NCBI RefSeq assembly: GCF_002943755.1
Contig: NZ_MQUB01000001.1
Location: forward strand, 1,724,501-1,788,500
Reading direction: 5' to 3'
DNA: 64,000 nucleotides
Source of the DNA: Aureitalea marina
GTDB lineage: Bacteria > Bacteroidota > Bacteroidia > Flavobacteriales > Flavobacteriaceae
The notes below the pieces were generated by a model, which did not search any database, was not told the DNA's origin, and saw only the letters and a program-made list of their open reading frames with translations. Below are positions 57,546 to 64,000 of the stretch, one piece after another; position 1 is the first letter of the stretch, and each line of letters starts with the position of its first letter. The translations under genes were made by a program, and so were the position numbers.

Positions 57546-57576
57546 TTTGCAGGATTGTATTTGATTGCTATATTTG
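57546..57576 (+). promoter_or_regulatory. trp operon promoter (TTTG-N19-TATATTTG)
   Basis: TTTG at 57546-57549, 19 nt, and TATATTTG at 57569-57576 match the Bacteroidota promoter at every defined position. Transcription is expected to start about 4-7 nt after the element, i.e. 1-5 nt before the leader peptide ATG at 57585. Confidence 0.85.
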
Positions 57577-57584
57577 AACTTCAA

Positions 57585-57641
57585 ATGAAAAATCAAAAAC
57601 AATATAACTGGTGGTGGACCACTTTACGAATAGAGTCGTGA
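57585..57641 (+). CDS. trpL: trp operon leader peptide
   Basis: A 19-codon frame (including TGA) encodes MKNQKQYNWWWTTLRIES. Three consecutive Trp codons (57609-57617) are the hallmark of ribosome-mediated attenuation: when charged tRNA-Trp is scarce the ribosome stalls there. It lies between the trp promoter and a terminator hairpin that precedes trpE. There is almost no 5' leader and no Shine-Dalgarno sequence. Too short for gene finders; recognised by codon content and position. Confidence 0.9.
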   Translation: MKNQKQYNWWWTTLRIES

Positions 57642-57699
57642 GTGCACGCTGGTTATGCAAATTAAATACCAAGGCTTGTCTTCACGACAAGCCTTTTTT
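57635..57699 (+). promoter_or_regulatory. trp attenuator: terminator and antiterminator
   Basis: Terminator: AAGGCTTGTC (57671-57680) pairs with GACAAGCCTT (57686-57695), loop TTCAC, six T follow (57694-57699). Antiterminator: GTCGTGA (57635-57641, overlapping the last leader codons) pairs perfectly with TCACGAC (57682-57688), using the terminator loop and 3' arm, so the two are mutually exclusive. A ribosome stalled at the Trp codons leaves the antiterminator strand free; one that reaches the stop codon covers it. The trpE start codon is 7 nt after the T run. Confidence 0.88.
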
Positions 57700-57705
57700 A
57701 GTTTT

Positions 57706-59109
57706 ATGAAGTACCCATTAAAAACGGCATACAGGCAATTACTGGCGGATACCTTAACCCCGGTTTCCATCTACCTGCGGATGAGGGATCGCTTTCCGGG
57801 CAGCTTGCTGCTTGAAAGTAGTGATTACCACGCCAACGACAATAGCTTCAGTTATATCTGTTGCAATCCCATTGCGCGATTCGTTCTGACCAATGACCAA
57901 CTCTACCGGCAGTACCCTGATGGCAAAGAAGACCGGCATACATTGACCACAACCGATTCTGTAGTCGATCTATTGAGTGAGTTTTCCACTCAGTTTGAAG
58001 CAGATGCGGGCCCCTTCAAATTCATCCATAACGGTCTGTTTGGATACATGAATTACGACGCGGTGCGCCACTTCGAGAATATCGAGATCTCCCAAAAAGA
58101 AGGAGCTCTGGGAATTCCAGATATCTGTTATGCGGTCTATCAGAATGTGATCGCGATCAATCACTTCAACAATGAGGCCTACATCTTCGCCCATACTTAC
58201 AATCAGGATGAGAACCTGGACGAGATTGAACAATACCTCCGGTCCAGGAACTACAGTGCCTACCCATTTGCGAGATGTGGAGAACCAACCTCCAATCTTG
58301 ACGATACCGGTTTTAAAGAGTTGGTAGTCAAATGCAAACAGCATTGCGCACGGGGAGATGTGTTCCAGATCGTTCCCAGCAAGCGGTTCAGCCAAGAGTT
58401 TACCGGAGATGAGTTCAATGTCTACAGGGCCCTGCGAAGTATTAACCCCTCACCTTACCTCTTCTACTTTGACTATGGAAACTTCCGGATATTTGGAAGT
58501 TCTCCAGAAGCTCAGTTAGTGGTCAATGAAGGAATCGCGGAGATTCATCCCATTGCCGGAACTTTTAAAAGAACTGGCCGCGATCAGGAAGATGCAGAAC
58601 TGGCCCGTCAATTGGCGGAGGATCCCAAAGAGAACAGCGAGCATGTAATGCTGGTCGACCTGGCCAGGAATGACCTCAGTAGAAATGGAAGTGAGGTACA
58701 AGTAGATCGCTACAAGGAGATCCAGTATTTCTCACATGTGATCCACCTGGTGAGTAAAGTAACTGCCCGCAAAGATCCCAAAATCCAAACGGTGCAACTG
58801 GTAGCGGATACCTTCCCCGCCGGAACTCTTAGTGGTGCCCCTAAGCATCGGGCCATGCAACTATTGGAATCCTACGAGAATATCAACCGGGAATTCTATG
58901 GAGGAGCCATCGGCTTTATGGACTTTGAGGGAAATTTCAATCACGCCATCATTATCCGATCCTTCCTGAGTAAAGATCATTCCTTACACTATCAAGCCGG
59001 AGCGGGTATTGTCAGCGATAGTGACGAAGGAAAAGAACTACAAGAAGTGTACAATAAATTAGGCGCACTGAACAAGGCTCTGGCCTTGGCCGAAAATATG
59101 ACCTCATGA
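57706..59109 (+). CDS. trpE: Anthranilate synthase component I
   Basis: TrpE converts chorismate to anthranilate with ammonia from TrpG, the first step of tryptophan synthesis. The 467-residue protein has the feedback-inhibition motif LLLESSD (near residue 30), the GDVFQIVPSKRFSQE segment (near 223) and the chorismate-binding C-terminal domain with GSSPEAQL, IAGTFKRTG, DEEN-like ENSEHVMLVDLARND (near 315) and GGAIGFMD. The ATG at 57706 is used; the in-frame extension to 57655 runs through the attenuator and is not translated from a real start. It overlaps trpG by 4 nt. Confidence 0.97.
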   Translation: MKYPLKTAYRQLLADTLTPVSIYLRMRDRFPGSLLLESSDYHANDNSFSYICCNPIARFVLTNDQLYRQYPDGKEDRHTLTTTDSVVDLLSEFSTQFEADAGPFKFIHNGLFGYMNYDAVRHFENIEISQKEGALGIPDICYAVYQNVIAINHFNNEAYIFAHTYNQDENLDEIEQYLRSRNYSAYPFARCGEPTSNLDDTGFKELVVKCKQHCARGDVFQIVPSKRFSQEFTGDEFNVYRALRSINPSPYLFYFDYGNFRIFGSSPEAQLVVNEGIAEIHPIAGTFKRTGRDQEDAELARQLAEDPKENSEHVMLVDLARNDLSRNGSEVQVDRYKEIQYFSHVIHLVSKVTARKDPKIQTVQLVADTFPAGTLSGAPKHRAMQLLESYENINREFYGGAIGFMDFEGNFNHAIIIRSFLSKDHSLHYQAGAGIVSDSDEGKELQEVYNKLGALNKALALAENMTS

Positions 59110-59672
59110 GAATATTGGTAATCGATAATTACGACAGTTTTGTTTACAACCTGGTTCACTACCTGGAAGAATTGAACGTAGAAGTTGTGATCAGACGTAA
59201 CGATGAAGTCCAGCTGGACGAAGTTGTTCAATTTGACAAGATACTGCTCTCCCCCGGCCCTGGAATTCCGGACGAATCTGGAATGCTGAAAAAAGTGATA
59301 GAACATTATGCCAGAAAGAAACCGATGTTAGGAGTCTGCCTGGGGCATCAGGCCATAGGCGAAGTCTTTGGGGGTGAGTTGGAAAACCTTGACACGGTGT
59401 TCCACGGAGTGGCAACCTTGGTCACTCCCACTGTCTCTGACGAACCTCTTTTTACTGGCCTGGAGGCCCAATTTGAAGTGGGCCGCTATCACTCCTGGGT
59501 AGTACGACCGGAAAACCTGCCGGATGAATTAGAGATTACAGCCCTGGACGGCAACGGACAGATCATGGCCATGAGACACAGGACCTTACCCTTGACGGGT
59601 GTTCAATTTCATCCGGAAAGCGTACTGACGCCGGATGGTAAAAAGATGATCGAAAACTGGGTAAAGAGCTGA
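59106..59672 (+). CDS. trpG: Anthranilate synthase component II (glutamine amidotransferase)
   Basis: A 188-residue class I glutamine amidotransferase that supplies ammonia to TrpE. It begins MRILVIDNYDSFVYNLVHYL; the nucleophile is Cys in GVCLGHQAIGEVFGG (near 78), and the triad is completed by HPES (near 172). Length fits stand-alone TrpG. It could also serve PabB, as in some bacteria, but its place between trpE and trpD with a 4-nt overlap shows the trp role. Confidence 0.96.
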   Translation: MRILVIDNYDSFVYNLVHYLEELNVEVVIRRNDEVQLDEVVQFDKILLSPGPGIPDESGMLKKVIEHYARKKPMLGVCLGHQAIGEVFGGELENLDTVFHGVATLVTPTVSDEPLFTGLEAQFEVGRYHSWVVRPENLPDELEITALDGNGQIMAMRHRTLPLTGVQFHPESVLTPDGKKMIENWVKS

Positions 59673-59679
59673 AATTAGG

Positions 59680-60672
59680 ATGAAAGATATTTTAAACAGA
59701 CTGATCAACCATCAGCAACTGGATAAAGAAGAGGCCAGGGCTGTATTGCTGGCTATTTCCAAGGGTGACTATAACCCCAGTCAAATCGCGGCTTTCCTAA
59801 CTGTGTTTATGATGCGGAGCATTGGAATACAAGAATTGGAAGGATTCCGCGACGCCTTGCTAGAATTGTGTATTCCACTAGAACTGGAAGGCAGAAAGAC
59901 CATCGATCTTTGCGGCACAGGTGGAGACGGAAAGAATACCTTCAATATCTCTACACTTTCCTCTTTTGTAACCGCAGGTGCTGGTGTACTGGTAACCAAA
60001 CACGGTAACTATGGTGTATCGTCGGTCAGTGGAAGTAGCAATGTGTTGGAAGCCTTGGGAGTCAAATTCAGTAATGAGCGAGACTACTTATTGAATTCTT
60101 TAGACCAGGCGGGTATCTGTATACTTCATGCTCCATTGTTTCATCCTGCTATGAAACAGGTCGCCCCGATAAGAAGAGCGTTGGGAGTCAAGACCTTTTT
60201 CAATATGCTTGGGCCTATGGTCAACCCTGCCTTTCCGGTAAATCAGTTGGTAGGTGTATTCAATTTAGAGCTTGCTCGTTTATACGGTTACCTCTATCAA
60301 AAAGGAGATAAGAATTACGCTGTATTGCACGCCATGGATGGCTATGACGAGATCTCCCTGACCGGAGCAGTCAAAGTAATTGCAAGGGAGCAGGAGCGGG
60401 TTTTGAGCCCTGAAGATCTCGGATTTGCATCAATCAGTCAGGAGGAGATCTATGGTGGAGAAACCGTAGAGGAAGCAGCCAAGATCTTTCAGGACATATT
60501 GAATAATTCCGGTACCGATGCCCAGAACAATGTGGTTTGTGCCAATGCGGGAACTGCGATTTCTGTAGCCCAAGGTTGTAGTTTGGAAGACGGAATAGCT
60601 ATGGCGAAAGAATCCCTGCAAAGTGGTGCAGCACTCCGATCATTGAGAACCCTGCAAGAAATTAGTGCCTGA
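59680..60672 (+). CDS. trpD: Anthranilate phosphoribosyltransferase
   Basis: A 330-residue enzyme that joins anthranilate to PRPP. The PRPP loop GTGGDGKNTFNISTL (near residue 77), KHGNYGVSSVSGSSNVLEAL (near 105) and the anthranilate channel region HPAMKQVAPIRRALGVKTFF (near 150) are conserved. Normal length. The stop and the trpC start share one base (60672), so translation is coupled. Confidence 0.97.
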   Translation: MKDILNRLINHQQLDKEEARAVLLAISKGDYNPSQIAAFLTVFMMRSIGIQELEGFRDALLELCIPLELEGRKTIDLCGTGGDGKNTFNISTLSSFVTAGAGVLVTKHGNYGVSSVSGSSNVLEALGVKFSNERDYLLNSLDQAGICILHAPLFHPAMKQVAPIRRALGVKTFFNMLGPMVNPAFPVNQLVGVFNLELARLYGYLYQKGDKNYAVLHAMDGYDEISLTGAVKVIAREQERVLSPEDLGFASISQEEIYGGETVEEAAKIFQDILNNSGTDAQNNVVCANAGTAISVAQGCSLEDGIAMAKESLQSGAALRSLRTLQEISA

Positions 60673-61454
60673 TGAATATTCTGGATCGAATAGTAGCCTA
60701 TAAAAAGCTGGAGGTAGAAGCTCACAAAGCGGCAATTCCCTTGGAAGTATTGCAAAGATTTGAGTATTACAACAGAACAGTGCAGTCCATGTCCGAGGCA
60801 CTGAGCAATTCCGAATCGGGCATCATTGCAGAACACAAAAGAAGATCTCCCAGCAAGTCAGTGATCAATGAGAAGAGCGACCTGCCTGATGTGATACAAG
60901 GATATCAGCAGGCGGGCATATCAGCCATTTCAGTTTTGACAGACACACGTTTTTTTGGAGGATCTATCACCGATCTGCTTTTAGCTAGATCGTACAGTCA
61001 AATTCCGCTCTTGCGAAAGGAGTTCATGATCGATCCCTACCAGGTTCATGAGGCCAAGGCCCATGGTGCCGACGCCATCTTGCTGATTGCGGCCATATTG
61101 GACAAGCAGGAGGTAATCGAGCTTTCTGACCTGGCCAGCTCGCTGGGGTTGGAGGTTTTACTGGAGGTTCATAACCAGCAAGAATTGATAGGGCAGGACT
61201 TTAGTCATGTTCAAATGGTGGGGGTGAATAATAGAGACCTGAAAACATTTCAGGTAAACCTGGATAACAGCAGAAACCTTTCTGCACTTATCCCCGATGA
61301 TGTGGTCAAAATATCCGAAAGTGGGCTTTCCCAACCGGAGTCCATTGGCGATCTACGCGGGTATGGCTACAAAGGCTTCCTGATGGGAGAATCCTTTATG
61401 AAACAGGCAGATCCCGGGCTTGCAGCGGCAGAATTTATCAAAGAATTGGGATGA
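60672..61454 (+). CDS. trpC: Indole-3-glycerol phosphate synthase
   Basis: A 260-residue TIM barrel that closes the indole ring. Catalytic elements are visible: AEHKRRSPSKSVI (catalytic Lys near residue 56), LRKEFMIDPYQVHEAKAHGA (Lys near 115), VGVNNRDLKTFQVNLDNS (Asn near 186) and SESGLSQPESI (near 217). It is a separate TrpC, not fused to TrpF. It overlaps trpF by 4 nt. Confidence 0.97.
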   Translation: MNILDRIVAYKKLEVEAHKAAIPLEVLQRFEYYNRTVQSMSEALSNSESGIIAEHKRRSPSKSVINEKSDLPDVIQGYQQAGISAISVLTDTRFFGGSITDLLLARSYSQIPLLRKEFMIDPYQVHEAKAHGADAILLIAAILDKQEVIELSDLASSLGLEVLLEVHNQQELIGQDFSHVQMVGVNNRDLKTFQVNLDNSRNLSALIPDDVVKISESGLSQPESIGDLRGYGYKGFLMGESFMKQADPGLAAAEFIKELG

Positions 61455-62062
61455 AGTTGCGATTAAAAATATGCGGGGTAAAGGAACAAGCTGAGGAGCT
61501 GGCTGGTTTAGGGCCGGATTATCTGGGTTTCATCTTTTATGATCAAAGTCCCCGATACTTTAAATCTGAGATCCCTAATACCACAAAAGAAGTTCGTCGA
61601 GTGGGTGTCTTTGTGAACGAAACTCCAGAGACAGTTTTGAAAATACAAAAGAAACACCAGCTGGATATCCTGCAATTACATGGAGACGAATCCCCTGAAG
61701 TTTGCGAATTACTTGGCAGGGAGGCAGAAATTTGGAAAGTCTTTGGGCTGAACCAAGAATTTGATTTTAGCCAATTGACTCCTTACCTGCCAGTAGTCGA
61801 TATGTTCCTATTCGATACCAAGTCCAAGGCAAGAGGAGGAACAGGTAAAACCTTCGATTGGTCAGTTCTAAAAGGCTATGATCATCCCAAACCTTTCATG
61901 CTTAGTGGTGGTATAGGCCCAGAACACGTACAAGAAATAAACCATATGGAGAGCGAATTCCCCATGCTGTATGGAATTGACATCAACAGCCGGTTCGAGT
62001 CAGAACCCGGGCTAAAAGATATTGAACGAATAAAACGATTTAAAGATGAGCTATCACGCTAA
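61451..62062 (+). CDS. trpF: Phosphoribosylanthranilate isomerase
   Basis: A 203-residue TIM barrel that performs the Amadori rearrangement. The general-base Cys is in KICGVKEQ (residue 8), the general acid Asp in [20 protein letters not shown] (near 121), and [15 protein letters not shown] (near 72) is conserved. Slightly short but complete. It overlaps trpB by 17 nt, the longest overlap in the operon. Confidence 0.96.
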   Translation: MKLRLKICGVKEQAEELAGLGPDYLGFIFYDQSPRYFKSEIPNTTKEVRRVGVFVNETPETVLKIQKKHQLDILQLHGDESPEVCELLGREAEIWKVFGLNQEFDFSQLTPYLPVVDMFLFDTKSKARGGTGKTFDWSVLKGYDHPKPFMLSGGIGPEHVQEINHMESEFPMLYGIDINSRFESEPGLKDIERIKRFKDELSR

Positions 62063-63227
62063 CGCACGAGGTTACTACGGTCGCTTCGGAGGTGCTTACA
62101 TTCCCGAAATGCTCTATCCCAATGTAGAGGAATTGAGGCAAAACTACTTGCAGATCATGCAAGAAGAGAGCTTCCAAAAGGAGTTCAATGATCTGCTTTC
62201 CGATTATGTTGGGCGGCCCACACCGCTTTATTTTGCGGAGCGGTTCTCCAAGCAGTACAATACTAAGATATACCTGAAACGGGAAGACCTGTGCCATACC
62301 GGTGCCCATAAAGTGAATAATACCATTGGTCAGATCCTCATGGCTAAAAAACTGGGGAAAAATCGGATCATAGCTGAAACAGGAGCTGGTCAGCATGGCG
62401 TTGCCACGGCCACAGTATGTGCCTTGATGGGAATTGAATGTGTGGTCTATATGGGTGCTGTAGATATAGAGCGACAGGCGCCCAATGTGGCCAGGATGAA
62501 GATGCTCGGAGCCAAGGTTGTTCCCGCCATGAGCGGCAGTAAAACCTTAAAGGATGCCACCAACGAAGCCATTCGGGATTGGATCAACAATCCAACGGAT
62601 ACTCACTATATCATCGGTAGCGTGGTGGGACCACATCCCTACCCGGATATGGTGGCACGATTCCAGTCTGTGATCAGTAAGGAAGTAGAAATTCAACTGC
62701 AGGAGAAAGAAGGCCGTGACCATCCGGACTATGTAGTAGCCTGTGTAGGTGGGGGCAGTAATGCCGCCGGTATCTACTATCAATACCTGGATCGGCCTGA
62801 GGTTGGGATCATAGCTGTTGAAGCAGCCGGAAAAGGTGTGAAAAGTGGGCACAGTGCTGCCACCTCTGCCCTGGGCAGGGAAGGAATCATCCACGGCAGC
62901 AAGACCCTACTGATGCAAACTGATGACGGTCAGATCACTGAGCCCTACTCCATATCGGCCGGTTTGGACTATCCTGGAGTGGGTCCTATGCATGCCCATT
63001 TGTTCGATTCCGGAAGGGGTGAATTTATCTCCATCACGGACCGGCAGGCTATGCAGGCTGGTTTGATGCTGAGTCAATTGGAAGGTATTATTCCGGCCAT
63101 TGAGACCAGCCACGCCCTGGCCATATTCGAAGACCGAAAATTTAAACCTGATGACGTTATCGTCATCAACCTCAGCGGTCGCGGAGACAAGGATCTGAAT
63201 ACCTATATCGATTACTTCAAATTATGA
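62046..63227 (+). CDS. trpB: Tryptophan synthase beta subunit
   Basis: A 393-residue PLP enzyme that condenses indole with serine. PLP-binding Lys89 is in [13 protein letters not shown], the catalytic Glu in [18 protein letters not shown] (near 111), and the phosphate loop [10 protein letters not shown] (near 232). This is TrpB1-type (full-length, ending [13 protein letters not shown]), which works with TrpA. It overlaps trpA by 4 nt. Confidence 0.98.
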   Translation: MSYHANARGYYGRFGGAYIPEMLYPNVEELRQNYLQIMQEESFQKEFNDLLSDYVGRPTPLYFAERFSKQYNTKIYLKREDLCHTGAHKVNNTIGQILMAKKLGKNRIIAETGAGQHGVATATVCALMGIECVVYMGAVDIERQAPNVARMKMLGAKVVPAMSGSKTLKDATNEAIRDWINNPTDTHYIIGSVVGPHPYPDMVARFQSVISKEVEIQLQEKEGRDHPDYVVACVGGGSNAAGIYYQYLDRPEVGIIAVEAAGKGVKSGHSAATSALGREGIIHGSKTLLMQTDDGQITEPYSISAGLDYPGVGPMHAHLFDSGRGEFISITDRQAMQAGLMLSQLEGIIPAIETSHALAIFEDRKFKPDDVIVINLSGRGDKDLNTYIDYFKL

Positions 63228-63994
63228 GCGAACGCATTAAAAAGACCTTCGAGTCTGGAAAAAAGCTATTGTCCATTTACTTCACGGCGGGTTATCCGGA
63301 ATTGAACGATACCCGCAGGGTCATCCGGGAACTGGAGGACAGCGGAGCAGATATGATCGAGATCGGTTTACCTTTCAGTGACCCCCTGGCAGACGGACCA
63401 ACCATACAGGAAAGTTCTACCCAGTCTCTTCAAGGTGGGATGCACACCGAATTATTGTTCCAGCAGTTGGAGGGAATTCGAGAGGAGGTCGAAATACCCT
63501 TACTCATAATGGGTTATTTTAACCCTGTACTGCAATATGGCGTGGAAGACTTTTGCAGGCGGTGTCAGGAATTGGGAATAGATGGACTCATTTTACCCGA
63601 CCTACCTTTGGCAGAATATCAACTGCATTACGAAGAACTCTTTAAGAAATACGGGCTGACCAATGTGTTCCTTATCACTCCTCAAACATCCGAAGAACGC
63701 ATACGGCAGATCGATGAGGCCAGCGATGGTTTTATTTATATGGTCAGTAGTGCCAGCACGACCGGGGTGCAGCAAGGATTTGGTGAAGGAAAGCAAGCCT
63801 ATTTTGACCGAATTGCCTCCATGAAACTCCGGAATCCAACCATAGTAGGTTTTGGTATCGGCGATTCCGATTCTTTTCGGCAGGCAACACGACAAGCCAA
63901 TGGCGCCATCATAGGAAGTGCCTTTATTCGAATGCTCACCGCAGACGGGATTCCAGGTATCAAAAATTTCATAAAAGGCATAATAGACAATTGA
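63224..63994 (+). CDS. trpA: Tryptophan synthase alpha subunit
   Basis: A 256-residue TIM barrel that cleaves indole-3-glycerol phosphate to indole, channelled to TrpB. Catalytic Glu46 and Asp57 lie in [20 protein letters not shown]. The phosphate-binding GFGIGDSDS (near 205) and [10 protein letters not shown] (near 166) are present. The stop TGA ends 6 bp before the window edge, so the operon is complete; whether more genes follow cannot be seen. Confidence 0.97.
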   Translation: MSERIKKTFESGKKLLSIYFTAGYPELNDTRRVIRELEDSGADMIEIGLPFSDPLADGPTIQESSTQSLQGGMHTELLFQQLEGIREEVEIPLLIMGYFNPVLQYGVEDFCRRCQELGIDGLILPDLPLAEYQLHYEELFKKYGLTNVFLITPQTSEERIRQIDEASDGFIYMVSSASTTGVQQGFGEGKQAYFDRIASMKLRNPTIVGFGIGDSDSFRQATRQANGAIIGSAFIRMLTADGIPGIKNFIKGIIDN

Positions 63995-64000
63995 TTATCA

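Noticed and set aside
57655-57705. 17-codon N-terminal extension of trpE
   Set aside because: It lies over the attenuator hairpin and T run; the ATG at 57706 gives the normal TrpE N-terminus.

Overview
The window is chromosomal DNA from a member of the Bacteroidota, almost certainly a (probably marine) flavobacterium of the family Flavobacteriaceae. The evidence is the gene order rpoB-rplL-rplJ-rplA-rplK-nusG-secE-tRNA-tuf-tRNAs-hpf-xer-rpsU, a tmRNA tag GENNYALAA, many Bacteroidota-type -7 promoter elements (TAnnTTTG), almost no Shine-Dalgarno sequences except one extreme case at rpsU, and typical flavobacterial surface proteins. No plasmid, phage or CRISPR was seen. The window reads as core chromosome plus one accessory glycan locus.

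Layout. (1) 1-7200, minus strand: the transcription/translation block from rpsU down to the 5' end of rpoB, with five tRNAs (Thr-TGT, Tyr-GTA, Gly-TCC, Thr-GGT, Trp-CCA), internal hairpins and two promoters. (2) 7236-16496, mostly minus: a carboxypeptidase-regulatory-domain protein whose upstream region is a 12-copy heptamer array, an acyl-CoA dehydrogenase, an HhH protein, an AgcS symporter, a K+ channel/PspC pair, a cysteine-synthase-like enzyme and a LolC/E-type permease. (3) 16497-29314: NamZ-type muramidase, small enzymes, a zinc metalloprotease lipoprotein, an amidohydrolase, a large TPR protein paired with an outer-membrane barrel, FtsE and a subtilisin-like protease. (4) 29392-41169: a surface-glycan locus with four glycosyltransferases, FdtA and FdtB-like enzymes (3-amino-3,6-dideoxyhexose synthesis), two LbH acyltransferases, two adjacent flippases, a FemAB/GNAT-like acyltransferase and a multipass membrane protein. 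(5) 41181-47200: typA, kdsA, a CBS protein, a saccharopine/alanine-dehydrogenase-like enzyme and ssrA (tmRNA), followed by about 700 bp of repeats. (6) 47215-55702: membrane and hydrolytic enzymes, then a minus-strand group of TsdA-like dihaem cytochrome c, Tat-exported protein, DsrE-like protein, two rhodaneses and two thioredoxin-fold proteins that suggests inorganic sulfur handling. (7) 55831-57534: a MarR regulator, nitroreductase and YceI behind a palindromic operator. (8) 57546-63994: a complete trpEGDCFBA operon behind a leader peptide with three consecutive Trp codons and an attenuator.

The signals most worth a second look are regulatory: rpsU with a 12-base pairing to the 16S rRNA tail but an apparent ACG start codon; an almost leaderless trp leader peptide with a mutually exclusive antiterminator; several -7 elements only 4-5 nt from a start codon, which predicts leaderless mRNAs; a palindrome covering the MarR promoter; a duplication of the tmRNA 3' end; and a (CCGTTAG)12 array 20 bp upstream of a gene. 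No wholly new multi-gene defence or mobile system was found.
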